Source: an uncultured Oceanisphaera sp. (GTDB lineage: Bacteria; Pseudomonadota; Gammaproteobacteria; Enterobacterales; Aeromonadaceae). Taken from it: a stretch of DNA of 64,000 bases. Both the position numbers and the translations under genes were made by a program. The stretch covers positions 112,502-176,501 of the forward strand of contig NZ_CANLZU010000005.1 of assembly GCF_947495715.1 (NCBI RefSeq), given 5' to 3'. This document shows, in pieces, positions 53,511 to 62,387 of this stretch; within the stretch, counting starts at the first letter, position 1, and each line of letters begins with the position of its first letter. Below the pieces are notes generated by a model. It made no database searches. It worked only from the letters and a program-made list of their open reading frames with translations, and was not told the DNA's origin.

Positions 53511-55763
53511 TTATATCGAGATTGCCGGCTCGGGGGCCAATGCATTCCAGTCAATCTGTTGTTTTTTATGTGAACTATTGACCTTGACCAGTCCTTTCAG
53601 AATAGCCTGAATACAGCAGTGGCGAATATCGCCATTAAAAAAAGCGGCTTGCTGACAATCAACCGCCAGCAGCTCTACCCAGGCGCGTTCACCGGTTTGT
53701 TCTGCAAGCTGGTGGGCGGCAGCCATGGCCAGATAAAGAATATCGCCCAGGCGCATGTCATCCAGGGCGTGGGGCGCCTTCGGCAGGAACGGATGCCCGA
53801 TAATGCCGATGGCCATACGCTGATCGAGCCGGAATCGACAGGGAAATTCCATAAACATGCGTTCAAGGCTGGCGACCGTTTGTTGCAGCGAGTTGACCTG
53901 CCGTTGCGAAATCACGTAGATGAACTGCCCTTCGCGCAAGTCATAGATCCGGGCCTTGGGATGAATGCGTCCTTGCAGGTATTCGCCCAGCTCTTTCTGC
54001 AGGGCGGCCGCATGGGCCAACCCTATTCGCTCGCTCAGATCGACCATAAAGGGGACATGCAGCAGCAGATAATAGATTTTATCGTTAAACGGTTGTGCTT
54101 CGGCTTCGTTGAGATACCACTGCTCGGAACGTTGCTGGCGCTTGGCCATTTCCTGGGGTAAACGCAGCATCAGCTGGCGCCAGTTGGGTAAACCGGTTCT
54201 GGGCTCAAGCAACAACGATTGTTGCAGTTCGCTCTTGTCCTGCAACAGGCGGCGGCTGCGAATATAATTACGCAGCCAGCCGTAAAGCAGCAGCGGGGCA
54301 ATCAGTCCCAGGCTGGTTGCAAGCAGGGTAAAGCGTCCTTTGTCCTGTTGCAGTTGTTCATTCTGCTGGCGTAGCGTGGTCAGCTCGCGTTCTTGTTGCA
54401 ACTGCTGATCGCTGTCCTGCACCAGGCTCTGGGTCAGCAGCCGGTTGAGCCGGCTGGCTCGTTCGTAATAGCCATGAAAGGCCTTGTGATGAACCAGCGC
54501 CTGGGTCAGATTACCGCTGGTTTCAAACAGCAGGGCCAGCAGCCGGTGGCTCTCAATCAGGCGGGGCACGTCATCCAGTTGTTCGGCCAGTTGGCGTGCC
54601 CGGTCGAGCTGGAGCAGGGCCAGGCCGTTTTCCTGTTGTTCCAGATGCAGCTGACCCAGTTGCAGCAGCGTGTCTATCTGGCGAGGAATATCCTCACTGC
54701 GCTCGAAGCTGGCCCGGGCCAGGGTCAGGTAATGGCGCGCTTCGGCATAGGTCTTCAGCAGCCGGTAAGAATGGCCGATTTCCAGATAAAGACGAGCCAT
54801 CAGGGTGGCATCGCCCTGAATCTTGACCAGATCGAGCGCATTGAAAAAATAAACCAGCGCCAGGCTGGCGTCGTTACCGGCGCGAGTGACCCGGCCCAGA
54901 TTCAGCAGCGAGCCTATCAGCAGGCTGGAGTTGCCCAGCAATTCGAACTCGGTGGTGGCCTGGTTGGCGTAATGTACCGCCTGTTCGCCTTTGCCCAGCG
55001 AGGCGTACAGGGTGGCCGCCTTGTCGGCGGCCATGGCCTTGAGATAGTACTGACGACGCTTGCCCAGCAGATCCAGGGTTTCCACATAGTGTGACAGCGC
55101 CAGTTCATCCTGTTGCAGCAACAGATAATATTCACCCAGCAGATAGTTGGCCCAGGCCTGCTGAATATATTCGCCTTGCTGCTGGGCCTGCACTCGAATC
55201 TGCTCGAACGCCAGCCGGGCTTCATCGCCGCGGTGCTGATACAAGAGTACGCTGGCCTGCAACAGAGGCAGGGCCGCTGTCAGGGAGGGCGGGGCACTGG
55301 TCGTTAACAGGGCGCCGGCTTCATCGAGCAGGGTATCGGCCTGCTCGGTATCCTGCTTTATCAGCGCCAGCTTGGCCTTGATCATCAGGCTGGCCGCCTC
55401 GGCATCGGACTGATGATGGCGTTTGGCGAGCTTGATGGCCTGATTGATGCTGGTATCCGCCGGTAATGTCAGGCCTTCGTTGGCCTGGCACAGGGCCTGA
55501 ATTTGCCAGGCGGCCTGACTTTGCTCTCGAGTGCGATAGCGCCGGGCCAGCTCCTGGTGATCGAAGTCCTGACGCGAGTTAATCATCTGCGCCGGATCGA
55601 CCTCCTTGCGTTGCAGAAAGAAGTTGGTCAGGGCGATGCACTCGCCGGGCCGGCTCAGCATCAGCTGCCGCGCCCGTTGCAATTCAACGGGTTCGGGTTG
55701 GTACGGCGACAGCGCCGGGGCGCCTGCCAGATGCGAGACCAGGACGGCAGCAGACAGAATCAC
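53511..55763 (-). CDS. TPR-repeat membrane protein with degenerate GGDEF domain
   Basis: 750 aa. A hydrophobic N-terminus (ILSAAVLVSHLAGAPAL) exports the next 450 residues, which contain TPR-like repeats (about 170-440, for example ALVYFFNALDLVKIQGDATL). Then come a coiled coil (QQLQQERELTTLRQQNEQLQ), one transmembrane helix (about 480-497) and a C-terminal GGDEF-fold domain. That domain starts EPRTGLPNWRQL but has REGQFIY where GGDEF should be, so it cannot make c-di-GMP. Probably a sensor partner for the neighbouring cyclase; inference. Confidence 0.78.
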   Translation of the reverse strand: MILSAAVLVSHLAGAPALSPYQPEPVELQRARQLMLSRPGECIALTNFFLQRKEVDPAQMINSRQDFDHQELARRYRTREQSQAAWQIQALCQANEGLTLPADTSINQAIKLAKRHHQSDAEAASLMIKAKLALIKQDTEQADTLLDEAGALLTTSAPPSLTAALPLLQASVLLYQHRGDEARLAFEQIRVQAQQQGEYIQQAWANYLLGEYYLLLQQDELALSHYVETLDLLGKRRQYYLKAMAADKAATLYASLGKGEQAVHYANQATTEFELLGNSSLLIGSLLNLGRVTRAGNDASLALVYFFNALDLVKIQGDATLMARLYLEIGHSYRLLKTYAEARHYLTLARASFERSEDIPRQIDTLLQLGQLHLEQQENGLALLQLDRARQLAEQLDDVPRLIESHRLLALLFETSGNLTQALVHHKAFHGYYERASRLNRLLTQSLVQDSDQQLQQERELTTLRQQNEQLQQDKGRFTLLATSLGLIAPLLLYGWLRNYIRSRRLLQDKSELQQSLLLEPRTGLPNWRQLMLRLPQEMAKRQQRSEQWYLNEAEAQPFNDKIYYLLLHVPFMVDLSERIGLAHAAALQKELGEYLQGRIHPKARIYDLREGQFIYVISQRQVNSLQQTVASLERMFMEFPCRFRLDQRMAIGIIGHPFLPKAPHALDDMRLGDILYLAMAAAHQLAEQTGERAWVELLAVDCQQAAFFNGDIRHCCIQAILKGLVKVNSSHKKQQIDWNALAPEPAISI

Positions 55764-55871
55764 AATAACGAATACCGAATAATATGCGGATGAAGCGCCA
55801 GTTTACGTAGCAGGCCGAAGGGAGTCCAGCTTCTGACGCAATCCGGCGTATTGATCGCCTGGATTCGCTTG

Positions 55872-56723
55872 TTACTGTCGCTGCAGACGAACATTGGCGG
55901 CCTTGCCGGCCACATTACTGCGATAGGGATTGATATCCAGGCCGCCACGACGGGTGTAACGGGCATAGACGGTCAGCTCTTTCGGCCGGCAGTGCTGCAT
56001 CAGATCCATGAATATCCGCTCGACACACTGCTCATGAAACTCGTTGTGCTGGCGAAAGGACACCAGATAACGCAGCAGCGCTTCGCGGCGAATACGCGGG
56101 CCCTGATAACGGATCATCAGGCTGCCCCAGTCCGGTTGGCCGGTAACCAGGCAGTTGGACTTGAGCAGATGGGAATGCAGCGTCTCACACACCTCTTCGG
56201 CGTCGGTGGCGTTAATGAGCAGGTCGGCCCGGGGCTGGTAATGCTGAATCTCGATATCGAGCCCATCGATGCAGTCGCCGGGCAGCATGCCAAACTGGCT
56301 CGGCGCCGCCTGCAGCTCGTACAGTTTGACCTTTACCGGCCCCTGAGCGCAGAGGGTCAGATCCCGGGTCAGAATATCTTCTACCTCTTCAATACTGTCG
56401 AACCGGCTTTGATTGAAGCTGTTCAGATACAGCTTGAACGACTTGGACTCGATCAGGTTGCGGCTGCCGGCGGCCACGCGCACCTCGCCCATGGCGACCA
56501 TGGGTTTGCCCTTGCGATTCAACCAGGACAGTTCATAGAGGTTCCACAGATCCTCCCCGGCGAAAGGCAAGGCATCGGCATCGAGCCCAAGCTCGTCCCG
56601 GTTCAGGCTGCGAGGCACCGGCTGCAACTGGCCGGCATCGTATTCACAGACGTAGCTGCTTTGCTTGCCCAGGGGAAGGTCATCCAGCGCGGTGCTGGCC
56701 TGGTATTTCTGCTCGGGTGTCAT
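55872..56723 (-). CDS. queF: NADPH-dependent 7-cyano-7-deazaguanine reductase
   Basis: 283 aa, the long two-domain (YqcD/QueF type II) form. Catalytic Cys191 and Asp198 are in [26 protein letters not shown] is the QueF motif; [19 protein letters not shown] follows. It reduces preQ0 to preQ1 for queuosine in tRNA. It is divergent from syd, as in E. coli, with 54 bp between. Confidence 0.95.
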   Translation of the reverse strand: MTPEQKYQASTALDDLPLGKQSSYVCEYDAGQLQPVPRSLNRDELGLDADALPFAGEDLWNLYELSWLNRKGKPMVAMGEVRVAAGSRNLIESKSFKLYLNSFNQSRFDSIEEVEDILTRDLTLCAQGPVKVKLYELQAAPSQFGMLPGDCIDGLDIEIQHYQPRADLLINATDAEEVCETLHSHLLKSNCLVTGQPDWGSLMIRYQGPRIRREALLRYLVSFRQHNEFHEQCVERIFMDLMQHCRPKELTVYARYTRRGGLDINPYRSNVAGKAANVRLQRQ

Positions 56724-56777
56724 TTCGGGATCCAGTTGGTAGAATGCGGGTCACTGAGCCTATTGTGAGACTTTAAC

Positions 56778-57311
56778 ATGCAAGATCAAGTGGTGATGGC
56801 GCTGGCCGAGCTGTTTGCACGCCAGCGGCGACTGGGGGGCATACCGCTGGTGGATCACGACGCCGATTTTGCTTCCCCCGCCGAGCAATTACCGGCCCGG
56901 GGCGGGCGGGTTGGCTGGCAGCCCTGGCGCTTGCCCGAGCCCGGCCATTTCGACAATATTGCTACCGCGCTGGCGATGCCGGTGCACCCGGACATCAGTG
57001 CGGTGTTCGGCCATTATTATGCGGGTAATGTACCGGGCTGCTTCAAGGGGCTGTTTCTGACCCTGCTGCAGCCCTGGAATAAGCAGGATTTTGAACGACT
57101 GCAGCAAAACCAGATTGCGCACCAGCTGATGCTGCAGAAACTCAAATTACCCGCGACCTGGTTTCTGGCCACCTGTCGGGATGAACAACGGCTGGTGACC
57201 CTGGATAACGCCAGCGGCGAAGTCTTGCTGGAACGGCTGGGTAAGGGCCCCATCGGCGTGCTGGCACCGAACCTGGCCCAGTTTCTGCGCCGGCTGGAGC
57301 CCTGCGGCTAA
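56778..57311 (+). CDS. syd: SecY-interacting protein Syd
   Basis: 177 aa (E. coli 181). HPDISAVFGHYYAGNVPGCF, LTLLQPWNKQDFERLQQNQI and FLATCRDEQRLVTLDN are typical. Syd binds SecY at the inner membrane and may check SecYEG assembly. Divergent from queF, convergent with the DUF2310 gene beyond a repeat-rich gap. Confidence 0.92.
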   Translation: MQDQVVMALAELFARQRRLGGIPLVDHDADFASPAEQLPARGGRVGWQPWRLPEPGHFDNIATALAMPVHPDISAVFGHYYAGNVPGCFKGLFLTLLQPWNKQDFERLQQNQIAHQLMLQKLKLPATWFLATCRDEQRLVTLDNASGEVLLERLGKGPIGVLAPNLAQFLRRLEPCG

Positions 57312-57391
57312 CATCAGTGAGGGGTGAGGGGTGAGGGGAAAGGCGTGAGGAGTAAAACAAGCGTCGAATTGACAGCTTGGCACCGAACTGC

Positions 57392-57577
57392 ACCTCCCCC
57401 TTGGCAGTGGGGGCACAGGCATAGCGGCGGGCATTCGCCAGGGGGAGGCGGGGAGGGGGGGCTTTAGGCCTGGGCACCGGAGCGGCAGAGTATGCAGGTA
57501 TTCTGCAGTAACCCCTCCCCAGCCCTCCCCTTGCGTTGCACCCGCTACTATTCTGCGGGAGTGGTGTTCAAGGGGAG
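57392..57577. repeat. Two long GC-rich hairpins in the syd / DUF2310 convergent gap
   Basis: First: CCTCCCCCTTGGC (near 57392-57404) pairs with GCCAGGGGGAGG (near 57436-57447) around a loop with its own short stem. Second: CCCTCCCCTTG (near 57523-57533) pairs with CAAGGGGAGGG (near 57570-57580) around an inner CCCGC/GCGGG hairpin. Both look like MITE- or REP-type palindromic units. G-rich runs (GGGGAGGGGGGG near 57453-57464) lie between. Just before, at 57317-57350, are GTGAGGG repeats complementary in style to the heptamer array that follows. Confidence 0.65.
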
Positions 57578-57658
57578 GGAGCAAGGCGGCTCCGGACCTG
57601 AATATGCCGATGTGCCATCGGGCTTGCACCGCATAAATGGGCGGCTATCATTTTTGCC

Positions 57659-57734
57659 TCACGCCTCACGCCTCACGCCTCACGCCTCACGCCTCACGCC
57701 TCACGCCTCACGCCTCACGCCTCACGCCTCACGC
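57659..57734. repeat. Tandem heptamer array TCACGCC, locus 2
   Basis: Ten perfect TCACGCC copies at 57659-57728 plus a partial eleventh, ending 5 bp before the DUF2310 stop codon. Same unit and strand as locus 1 (47994). In both cases the array adjoins the 3' end of a minus-strand gene and faces a plus-strand gene with a GTGAGG-type segment before it. Confidence 0.93.
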
Positions 57735-57738
57735 GGTA

Positions 57739-58512
57739 TTAACTCTTGAAATCCCAGGACAGGTTGGACACCAGCCGGCAGGGTTCGCAGACGAAGTCGA
57801 AAATCTCGTGCACCGGCTCGGCCAGTCTCCACGCTTCGCCACAATTCGGACAGGGCCGGTTGAGCTCTGCCTCCAGACTGTCGCCACCGACCCGATACAG
57901 GTAGTAGAAGGTCGGCACCTCGGTCAGGTATTCGATGCGTTTGGCCAGATCACGACCGCGTTTGGCCAGGCGACTGTTCGGCTCGCTCAGCTCGTTCACG
58001 GCACCGTGCTCCAGAATGGAGCCGTTCATCTGCAGCTGATCACAGGCTTCCCAGTCTTCCTGCCACTTCAGTATCTGTTTGCTGTCGCCATTGGCGACCG
58101 GCGGTATGCGATACAGTGGCACCGGGGTGAAATGGTCGCCGCAGCGTAACGGCGAGCAGCTATGCAGGTAGGTGGTATACAGCAGTTGCCAGCGGCGCTG
58201 CTCGCAATGATCCGTGGTATCCGAGTTGAGGTCCTGGCCCCTGAGTTGCACCTTGGGGCTGGTCAGCCCGGCCTGGTGCAACTGCTCTATGGCCAGTGTC
58301 ACCTGGCGGCTGTGATAACGCGGGTGCAGGCTGTCTTTTTCCGGACAGACCACCCGGGCGCTGAGCCAGCCCTGATGCATGGAGGTGGGAAATTCCCGGC
58401 CCAGGATCTGGCCGTTATAGCGCAGGGCATCGATAAACTGGCGAATGGCCGGCTCGGCCTGGGCCAGCTCTATGTCCTGGTAACAATCGAAGTTCAGTTC
58501 ACAGACCCACAT
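57739..58512 (-). CDS. DUF2310 zinc-ribbon protein
   Basis: 257 aa. C-terminal zinc ribbon with two CxxC pairs (CPNCGEAW and CEPCRLVSNL). The rest carries the DUF2310 pattern: MWVCELNFDCYQDIELAQAE, CSPLRCGDHFTPVPLYRIPP and LAKRIEYLTEVPTFYYLYRV. Function unknown. The start codon overlaps the stop of the upstream 100-aa gene by one base (TGATG), so the two are coupled. Confidence 0.85.
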   Translation of the reverse strand: MWVCELNFDCYQDIELAQAEPAIRQFIDALRYNGQILGREFPTSMHQGWLSARVVCPEKDSLHPRYHSRQVTLAIEQLHQAGLTSPKVQLRGQDLNSDTTDHCEQRRWQLLYTTYLHSCSPLRCGDHFTPVPLYRIPPVANGDSKQILKWQEDWEACDQLQMNGSILEHGAVNELSEPNSRLAKRGRDLAKRIEYLTEVPTFYYLYRVGGDSLEAELNRPCPNCGEAWRLAEPVHEIFDFVCEPCRLVSNLSWDFKS

Positions 58513-58814
58513 CAGTCGTGTTGTTCCTCTTTAAGGGCGGTTGACGACGTCAACAGGGCTTCCAGCCGGGCGACCCGGGCTTCCAGCTCGGCCACTTTAG
58601 CGGCCAGGCTGGCGTCGTGTTGCGGCTCGTCGACGGCGTTGATGGGCTCGGCCGACGGCAGGCTGCCCGGTGACTGCTTGTAACGGCTGACCAGTTGCAG
58701 CAACTGGACCATGTTGACCGGGCCACTGACCCGAGCCTTGACGGCGGCGGTGGAGATGGCCTTGCCTTCTCGCACCAGGCTGTGAATGGCGTCGATAATA
58801 TTTTGTTGGGGCAT
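58512..58814 (-). CDS. Small helical protein with C-terminal coiled coil
   Basis: 100 aa. The N-terminal 45 residues (IIDAIHSLVREGKAISTAAV, then KARVSGPVNMVQLLQLVSRY) look like a helix-turn-helix of the KfrA-like kind; residues 70-92 form a leucine-zipper-like coiled coil (LAAKVAELEARVARLEALL). A dimeric DNA-binding protein is plausible but unproven. Coupled to the DUF2310 gene. Confidence 0.7.
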   Translation of the reverse strand: MPQQNIIDAIHSLVREGKAISTAAVKARVSGPVNMVQLLQLVSRYKQSPGSLPSAEPINAVDEPQHDASLAAKVAELEARVARLEALLTSSTALKEEQHD

Positions 58815-58830
58815 GATGGCTCCGGTGGTG

Positions 58831-59058
58831 TTATCTCAGGCTGGCGTTCAGCTGATCGATGATTTCGGCCCAGTCCGAGTCGTCCTGCAGCCCTTCTTTC
58901 AAAAAGCCGGCCTGGGATGCGCTCCAGAAGGGGGCATCCATCAGCTCCACCTCGGGCGGCAGGCGGTGAGTGGAGAGAAAATGCTCTATGCCTTCATGGC
59001 TGGCATCCAGCCCCAGTTGCTCGAACAGTTCACTGAAAGGGTGAGTGATATGTTCCAT
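58831..59058 (-). CDS. DUF2789 small protein
   Basis: 75 aa, the normal size of the family. HPFSELFEQLGLDASHEGIE, FLSTHRLPPEVELMDAPFWS and QAGFLKEGLQDDSDWAEIID are diagnostic. The start at 59058 has AAGGAG 7 nt upstream; a longer frame to 59139 is not conserved. Function unknown. Confidence 0.87.
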   Translation of the reverse strand: MEHITHPFSELFEQLGLDASHEGIEHFLSTHRLPPEVELMDAPFWSASQAGFLKEGLQDDSDWAEIIDQLNASLR

Positions 59059-59142
59059 TATCGTCTCCTTGTTACCGTCAAAATAGGGGGTGGCTGACAC
59101 ATGAAGCGAACACCTTGCGGCCAGGCAAGGGTCGTCCATGCA

Positions 59143-59445
59143 TTACAGCATAGGTGACGGGGGTTCGCGCAACACCGGTACCGACACATTCAGCACGGTC
59201 AGGCTGTGCAGCCAGAGATCGCCTTCGTCGCGCTGCAGACCGTCGTGACTGAATTCGAATCGAAAGCGGGCCAGCAAGCGGCCCTTCTTCCAGACATAAC
59301 GATAGCGATAGACGCTCAGCAGCTGAAATTGCTGCTGGCGGCAATAGCGCTCCAGCCAGCGACGGGCAAACTCGCTTTGGCGACGAACCTGCCAGTAGCC
59401 GGCCCCCAGCAGGCAGATGGCCAGTAGCCCCAGCAGCTCAGTCAC
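59143..59445 (-). CDS. DUF3301 membrane-anchored protein
   Basis: 100 aa. An N-terminal transmembrane helix (LLGLLAICLLGAGYWQVRRQ) is followed by SEFARRWLERYCRQQQFQLL and RARFEFS-like strands with Asp-rich ending (FSHDGLQRDEGDLWLHSL). Matches DUF3301; function unknown. Its first 8 bp overlap the end of the DUF3549 gene, so they are co-translated. Confidence 0.82.
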   Translation of the reverse strand: MTELLGLLAICLLGAGYWQVRRQSEFARRWLERYCRQQQFQLLSVYRYRYVWKKGRLLARFRFEFSHDGLQRDEGDLWLHSLTVLNVSVPVLREPPSPML

Positions 59446-60490
59446 GATTACTCGCCGGCGATGAGCCTGAAAACAGGGTGCCGATGGCGTTTTTCAGCGA
59501 CACGGACAGCACCGGGTTATGCAGGTTGGTCAGGATCAGCGGGCGCAGGGCCGGAATCGACACCAGCTCGGCAAACAGGCTGTTGAACAGCTCGGCATGG
59601 TGTTCGGCCAGCTGCTCCAGGTAGCTCAGCAACAGCGCTTCGTCGGTCAGCTCCTGCCATAGTCGCGCCGCCAGGCTCAGCATCAGCGGCTGGCTCGGCG
59701 TCAGTGCAAGCAGGGTGGCGATCTTCTGCCGGCGTGCTGCAAAGGGCGCGCAACCGGCGGTGGCCCGCAGCAACAGGGCGATGCGCTCCTGATCCGGCGT
59801 CTGGCGTTCCAGCTCGGTGCTGATGCCGCGCAGCAGGTTGTCGGTCAGTTCGGTGGGCTGAGGGTGATGTTCGCACTGGCTCAGTAGTGCCAGTTGCACC
59901 GGCTGCGGCAGGCTAAACAGCCGGGATGCCAACTGCTGGCTTAACGGGGTGTCCTGCTGCAGGCGTGCCGCCACATCGGCCAGCCCCTGCAAGCCCAGCT
60001 GTTGCCAGTCGTGGCGCTCGGGGGCGGCCAGATAATCGAGTACGCCCTGATAAAAGGCGGAAGGCGGTAGCTCCAGATCAAGGCTTAAGCGGGCATGAAA
60101 GGCGGCCAGCTTGTCCTGGGCGGGCTGAAAGGTAAAAGGGGTCTGGGCCAGTCGCTCTTGTTGCTCGTCGCTGAGCGGCGCACTCGGATCCTGGCCCAGT
60201 TGCTCGACCAGTGCCGCCAGGAAGTGTTTGACCGCGGCATTGTTGAACAGGCCGCGTTCGTCCAGCGGCAGCTTGAGAAACCAGACATAGGGCTGAGGCT
60301 GGTCTTGGCGCTGCCAGTAGCATACCGCCAGCCAGGCATGGCGTTGCAGCGGCCAGGGGTAAGGGCGTTGCCCCGCTTCGATGGCGGCAAAGTCGTCCTG
60401 GCGCAGCGGCTGCAGGCGGCGGCCCAGATCGTAAAGGCGAAACTCGGTGCCTGCCTGGGTTAAAAATTCACTCAAGGTATCTATTTGCAT
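59438..60490 (-). CDS. DUF3549 protein
   Basis: 350 aa, no membrane segments, rich in Leu, Gln and Ala, largely helical. IDTLSEFLTQAGTEFRLYDL (residues 2-21) and PQPYVWFLKLPLDERGLFNN are the conserved family parts. The middle resembles HEAT-type helical pairs. Function unknown. Divergent from yqcC with 87 bp between. Confidence 0.83.
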   Translation of the reverse strand: MQIDTLSEFLTQAGTEFRLYDLGRRLQPLRQDDFAAIEAGQRPYPWPLQRHAWLAVCYWQRQDQPQPYVWFLKLPLDERGLFNNAAVKHFLAALVEQLGQDPSAPLSDEQQERLAQTPFTFQPAQDKLAAFHARLSLDLELPPSAFYQGVLDYLAAPERHDWQQLGLQGLADVAARLQQDTPLSQQLASRLFSLPQPVQLALLSQCEHHPQPTELTDNLLRGISTELERQTPDQERIALLLRATAGCAPFAARRQKIATLLALTPSQPLMLSLAARLWQELTDEALLLSYLEQLAEHHAELFNSLFAELVSIPALRPLILTNLHNPVLSVSLKNAIGTLFSGSSPASNRD

Positions 60491-60577
60491 CGGCTTCTCC
60501 TGTCGTACCGGGGCGAATTATAGGGAGTCACAGGCCAAGATGGTATAGTAGCCGGGTGTTTAAAGAGGATGTTATCC

Positions 60578-60913
60578 ATGTCTGCCGAACCCCAAACCTT
60601 GTTGTATGCCATTGAACGGGAACTGAAAGCCCTGTCATGGTGGGAAAGTGTGCCGCCGTCGGCCCAGGCGCTGGCCAGTACCGAGCCGTTTTGTCTGGAT
60701 ACCCTGAGTTTTGCCCAGTGGCTGCAATTTGTGCTGTTGCCGCGGCTGCAGGCGATGATTGATGCCGGTGCGCCGCTGCCGAGCCGAATTGCCCTCTACC
60801 CGATGGCGACCGAAAGCTTCAAAGTGCTGCCCGAAGACACCGGCGCGCTGGAAGAGACCATCGCCCATCTGGACGAAGCCCTGTCCGGCCAGCCGGTGCG
60901 GCGCCAGGCATGA
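60578..60913 (+). CDS. yqcC: YqcC-family protein
   Basis: 111 aa. LLYAIERELKALSWWESVPP, ALASTEPFCLDTLSFAQWLQ and FVLLPRLQAMIDAGAPLPSR match the YqcC family (DUF446). The start at 60578 is spaced 9 nt from GAGG; the ATG at 60569 is too close. It overlaps truC by 4 bp, the same order as E. coli yqcC-truC-yqcA. Function unknown, probably linked to tRNA modification by context only. Confidence 0.9.
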   Translation: MSAEPQTLLYAIERELKALSWWESVPPSAQALASTEPFCLDTLSFAQWLQFVLLPRLQAMIDAGAPLPSRIALYPMATESFKVLPEDTGALEETIAHLDEALSGQPVRRQA

Positions 60914-61641
60914 GCGTTGACATCATCCATGAAGACGAGTCGCTGGTGGCCATCAACAAGGATGCCGGTTTGCTGGTGCATCGCAGCTGGCTGGACAAGG
61001 GGGAAACCCGTTTTGCCATGCAGCTGACCCGGGACGCCGTGGGCTGCCATGTGTTTCCGGTACACCGGCTCGACCGACCCACCTCGGGGGTTCTGCTGTT
61101 TGCCAAGAGCGCCGAGGTGGCCCGCACCCTGACCGAGGCCTTCGGTGAACGCCGGGTCGACAAGCAGTATCTGGCGGTGGTGCGCGGCTATATGCCGGAG
61201 CAGGGTACACTCGACTATGCCCTGAGCCATCAGCTGGACGACATTGCCGACAAGTTTGCCGATACCGACAAGCCGCCGCAGCCGGCGGTCACCCACTGGC
61301 AGGCGCTGGCGCAGACTGAGCTGCCCTTTGCGGTGTCGAAGAAGCACGACACCAGTCGCTACAGCCTGGTGCGGCTCGCTCCGGAAACCGGGCGCAAGCA
61401 CCAGTTACGGCGGCACATGGCGCACCTGTTTCATCCCATCGTCGGCGATACCACCCATGGCGACGGCCGCCATAATCGCTTCTTTCGCCGGCAATACGGC
61501 TGCGAGCGGATGATGCTGCATGCCAACCGACTGACGCTGACCCATCCGGTCAGTGGCGCACCGCTGCAGCTGGAAGCCGGGCTGGATGCGCACTGGCTGC
61601 GACTGGCGGATGAATTTGACTGGCAAACGGCACTCGATTAA
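60910..61641 (+). CDS. truC: tRNA pseudouridine(65) synthase TruC
   Basis: 243 aa, RluA-type pseudouridine synthase without an S4 domain. Catalytic Asp55 in HRLDRPTSGVLLFAK, DKQYLAVVRGYMP, and RKHQLRRHMAHLFHPIVGDT are as in TruC. It modifies U65 in several tRNAs. Start overlaps yqcC (ATGA). Confidence 0.94.
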   Translation: MSVDIIHEDESLVAINKDAGLLVHRSWLDKGETRFAMQLTRDAVGCHVFPVHRLDRPTSGVLLFAKSAEVARTLTEAFGERRVDKQYLAVVRGYMPEQGTLDYALSHQLDDIADKFADTDKPPQPAVTHWQALAQTELPFAVSKKHDTSRYSLVRLAPETGRKHQLRRHMAHLFHPIVGDTTHGDGRHNRFFRRQYGCERMMLHANRLTLTHPVSGAPLQLEAGLDAHWLRLADEFDWQTALD

Positions 61642-61721
61642 CGTCAACGACTCGGGTTACCATCTGTTTTCAATAGCTTAGATATAGCGTTCTCATACTC
61701 GGTGCATGAACAGGAGTGAAA

Positions 61722-62162
61722 ATGGCGGCAATAGATATCATTATCGGTAGTGTGTATGGCTCCTCGGTGCTGGTGGCCGAAACCCTGGAGCAGGCGTTGA
61801 CCGAGGCGGGGCATCGGGTGCAATTGCATGAAGACGCCATGCTGGCGGATCTGGATACCGAGCATTTCTGGCTGGTCGTCACCTCCACCACGGGGCAGGG
61901 CGATCTGCCGCCCAATCTGTTGCCACTGTTTGAAGAGATGCGTGAATGCTGCCCGCCCATGCCCCAGTTGCGCTATGCGCTGGTGGCGCTGGGTGACAGC
62001 AGTTATGACAACTTCTGCGGTGGTGGTCGCCAGTTTGACGAGTTGCTGCAAGAGTTGCAGGCGCAGGCGGTAGTCAAGCGGCTGCAGCTGGACGCCACCG
62101 AAACTCTGGAGCCGGAAGAGCCGGCACTGGTCTGGCTGAAAGGCTGGATGGCACAGATTTAG
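61722..62162 (+). CDS. yqcA: Flavodoxin YqcA
   Basis: 146 aa. The FMN phosphate loop GSVYGSSVLVA (about 9-19), TSTTGQGDLPPNLLPLFEEM and LGDSSYDNFCGGGRQFDELL are flavodoxin features. E. coli YqcA is a short-chain flavodoxin following truC. AGGAG is 5 nt before the ATG; an in-frame GTG (61716) overlaps it. Confidence 0.92.
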   Translation: MAAIDIIIGSVYGSSVLVAETLEQALTEAGHRVQLHEDAMLADLDTEHFWLVVTSTTGQGDLPPNLLPLFEEMRECCPPMPQLRYALVALGDSSYDNFCGGGRQFDELLQELQAQAVVKRLQLDATETLEPEEPALVWLKGWMAQI

Positions 62163-62230
62163 TTTGCGGTAGCAATAATAGCAACCTGATTAAGTAACTG
62201 ATCTGTTTAGCTGCCCTGTAAAGGTCGAAC

Positions 62231-62325
62231 GAAGGATCCACTCCACCGACACGCTGCAAGCACCTCCATGTGACGCTCAGCACATGACGTCCTGTCATGT
62301 GATGGTCGCTGGAGTAGAACCCTTC
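62231..62325 (+). repeat. Branched-hairpin intergenic repeat, copy D
   Basis: Outer arms GAAGG / CCTTC, then ACTCCACCGAC pairing with GTCGCTGGAGT. Core CCGACACGCTGCAAG, a CACCTCCATGTG hairpin, GCTCAG, and the hairpin CACATGAC-GTCCT-GTCATGTG. Forms an inverted pair with copy E between the convergent yqcA and S1-protein genes. Confidence 0.83.
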
Positions 62326-62387
62326 ATCCGCCCCTCTGCTGCGGCGTCTCCTGTAGGAGTGATCTGCAGACAACTCGGTGCTTAAGG

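Noticed and set aside
57659..57734. Heptamer array as a CRISPR
   Set aside because: Units are 7 bp, directly adjacent, with no spacers; no cas genes nearby.
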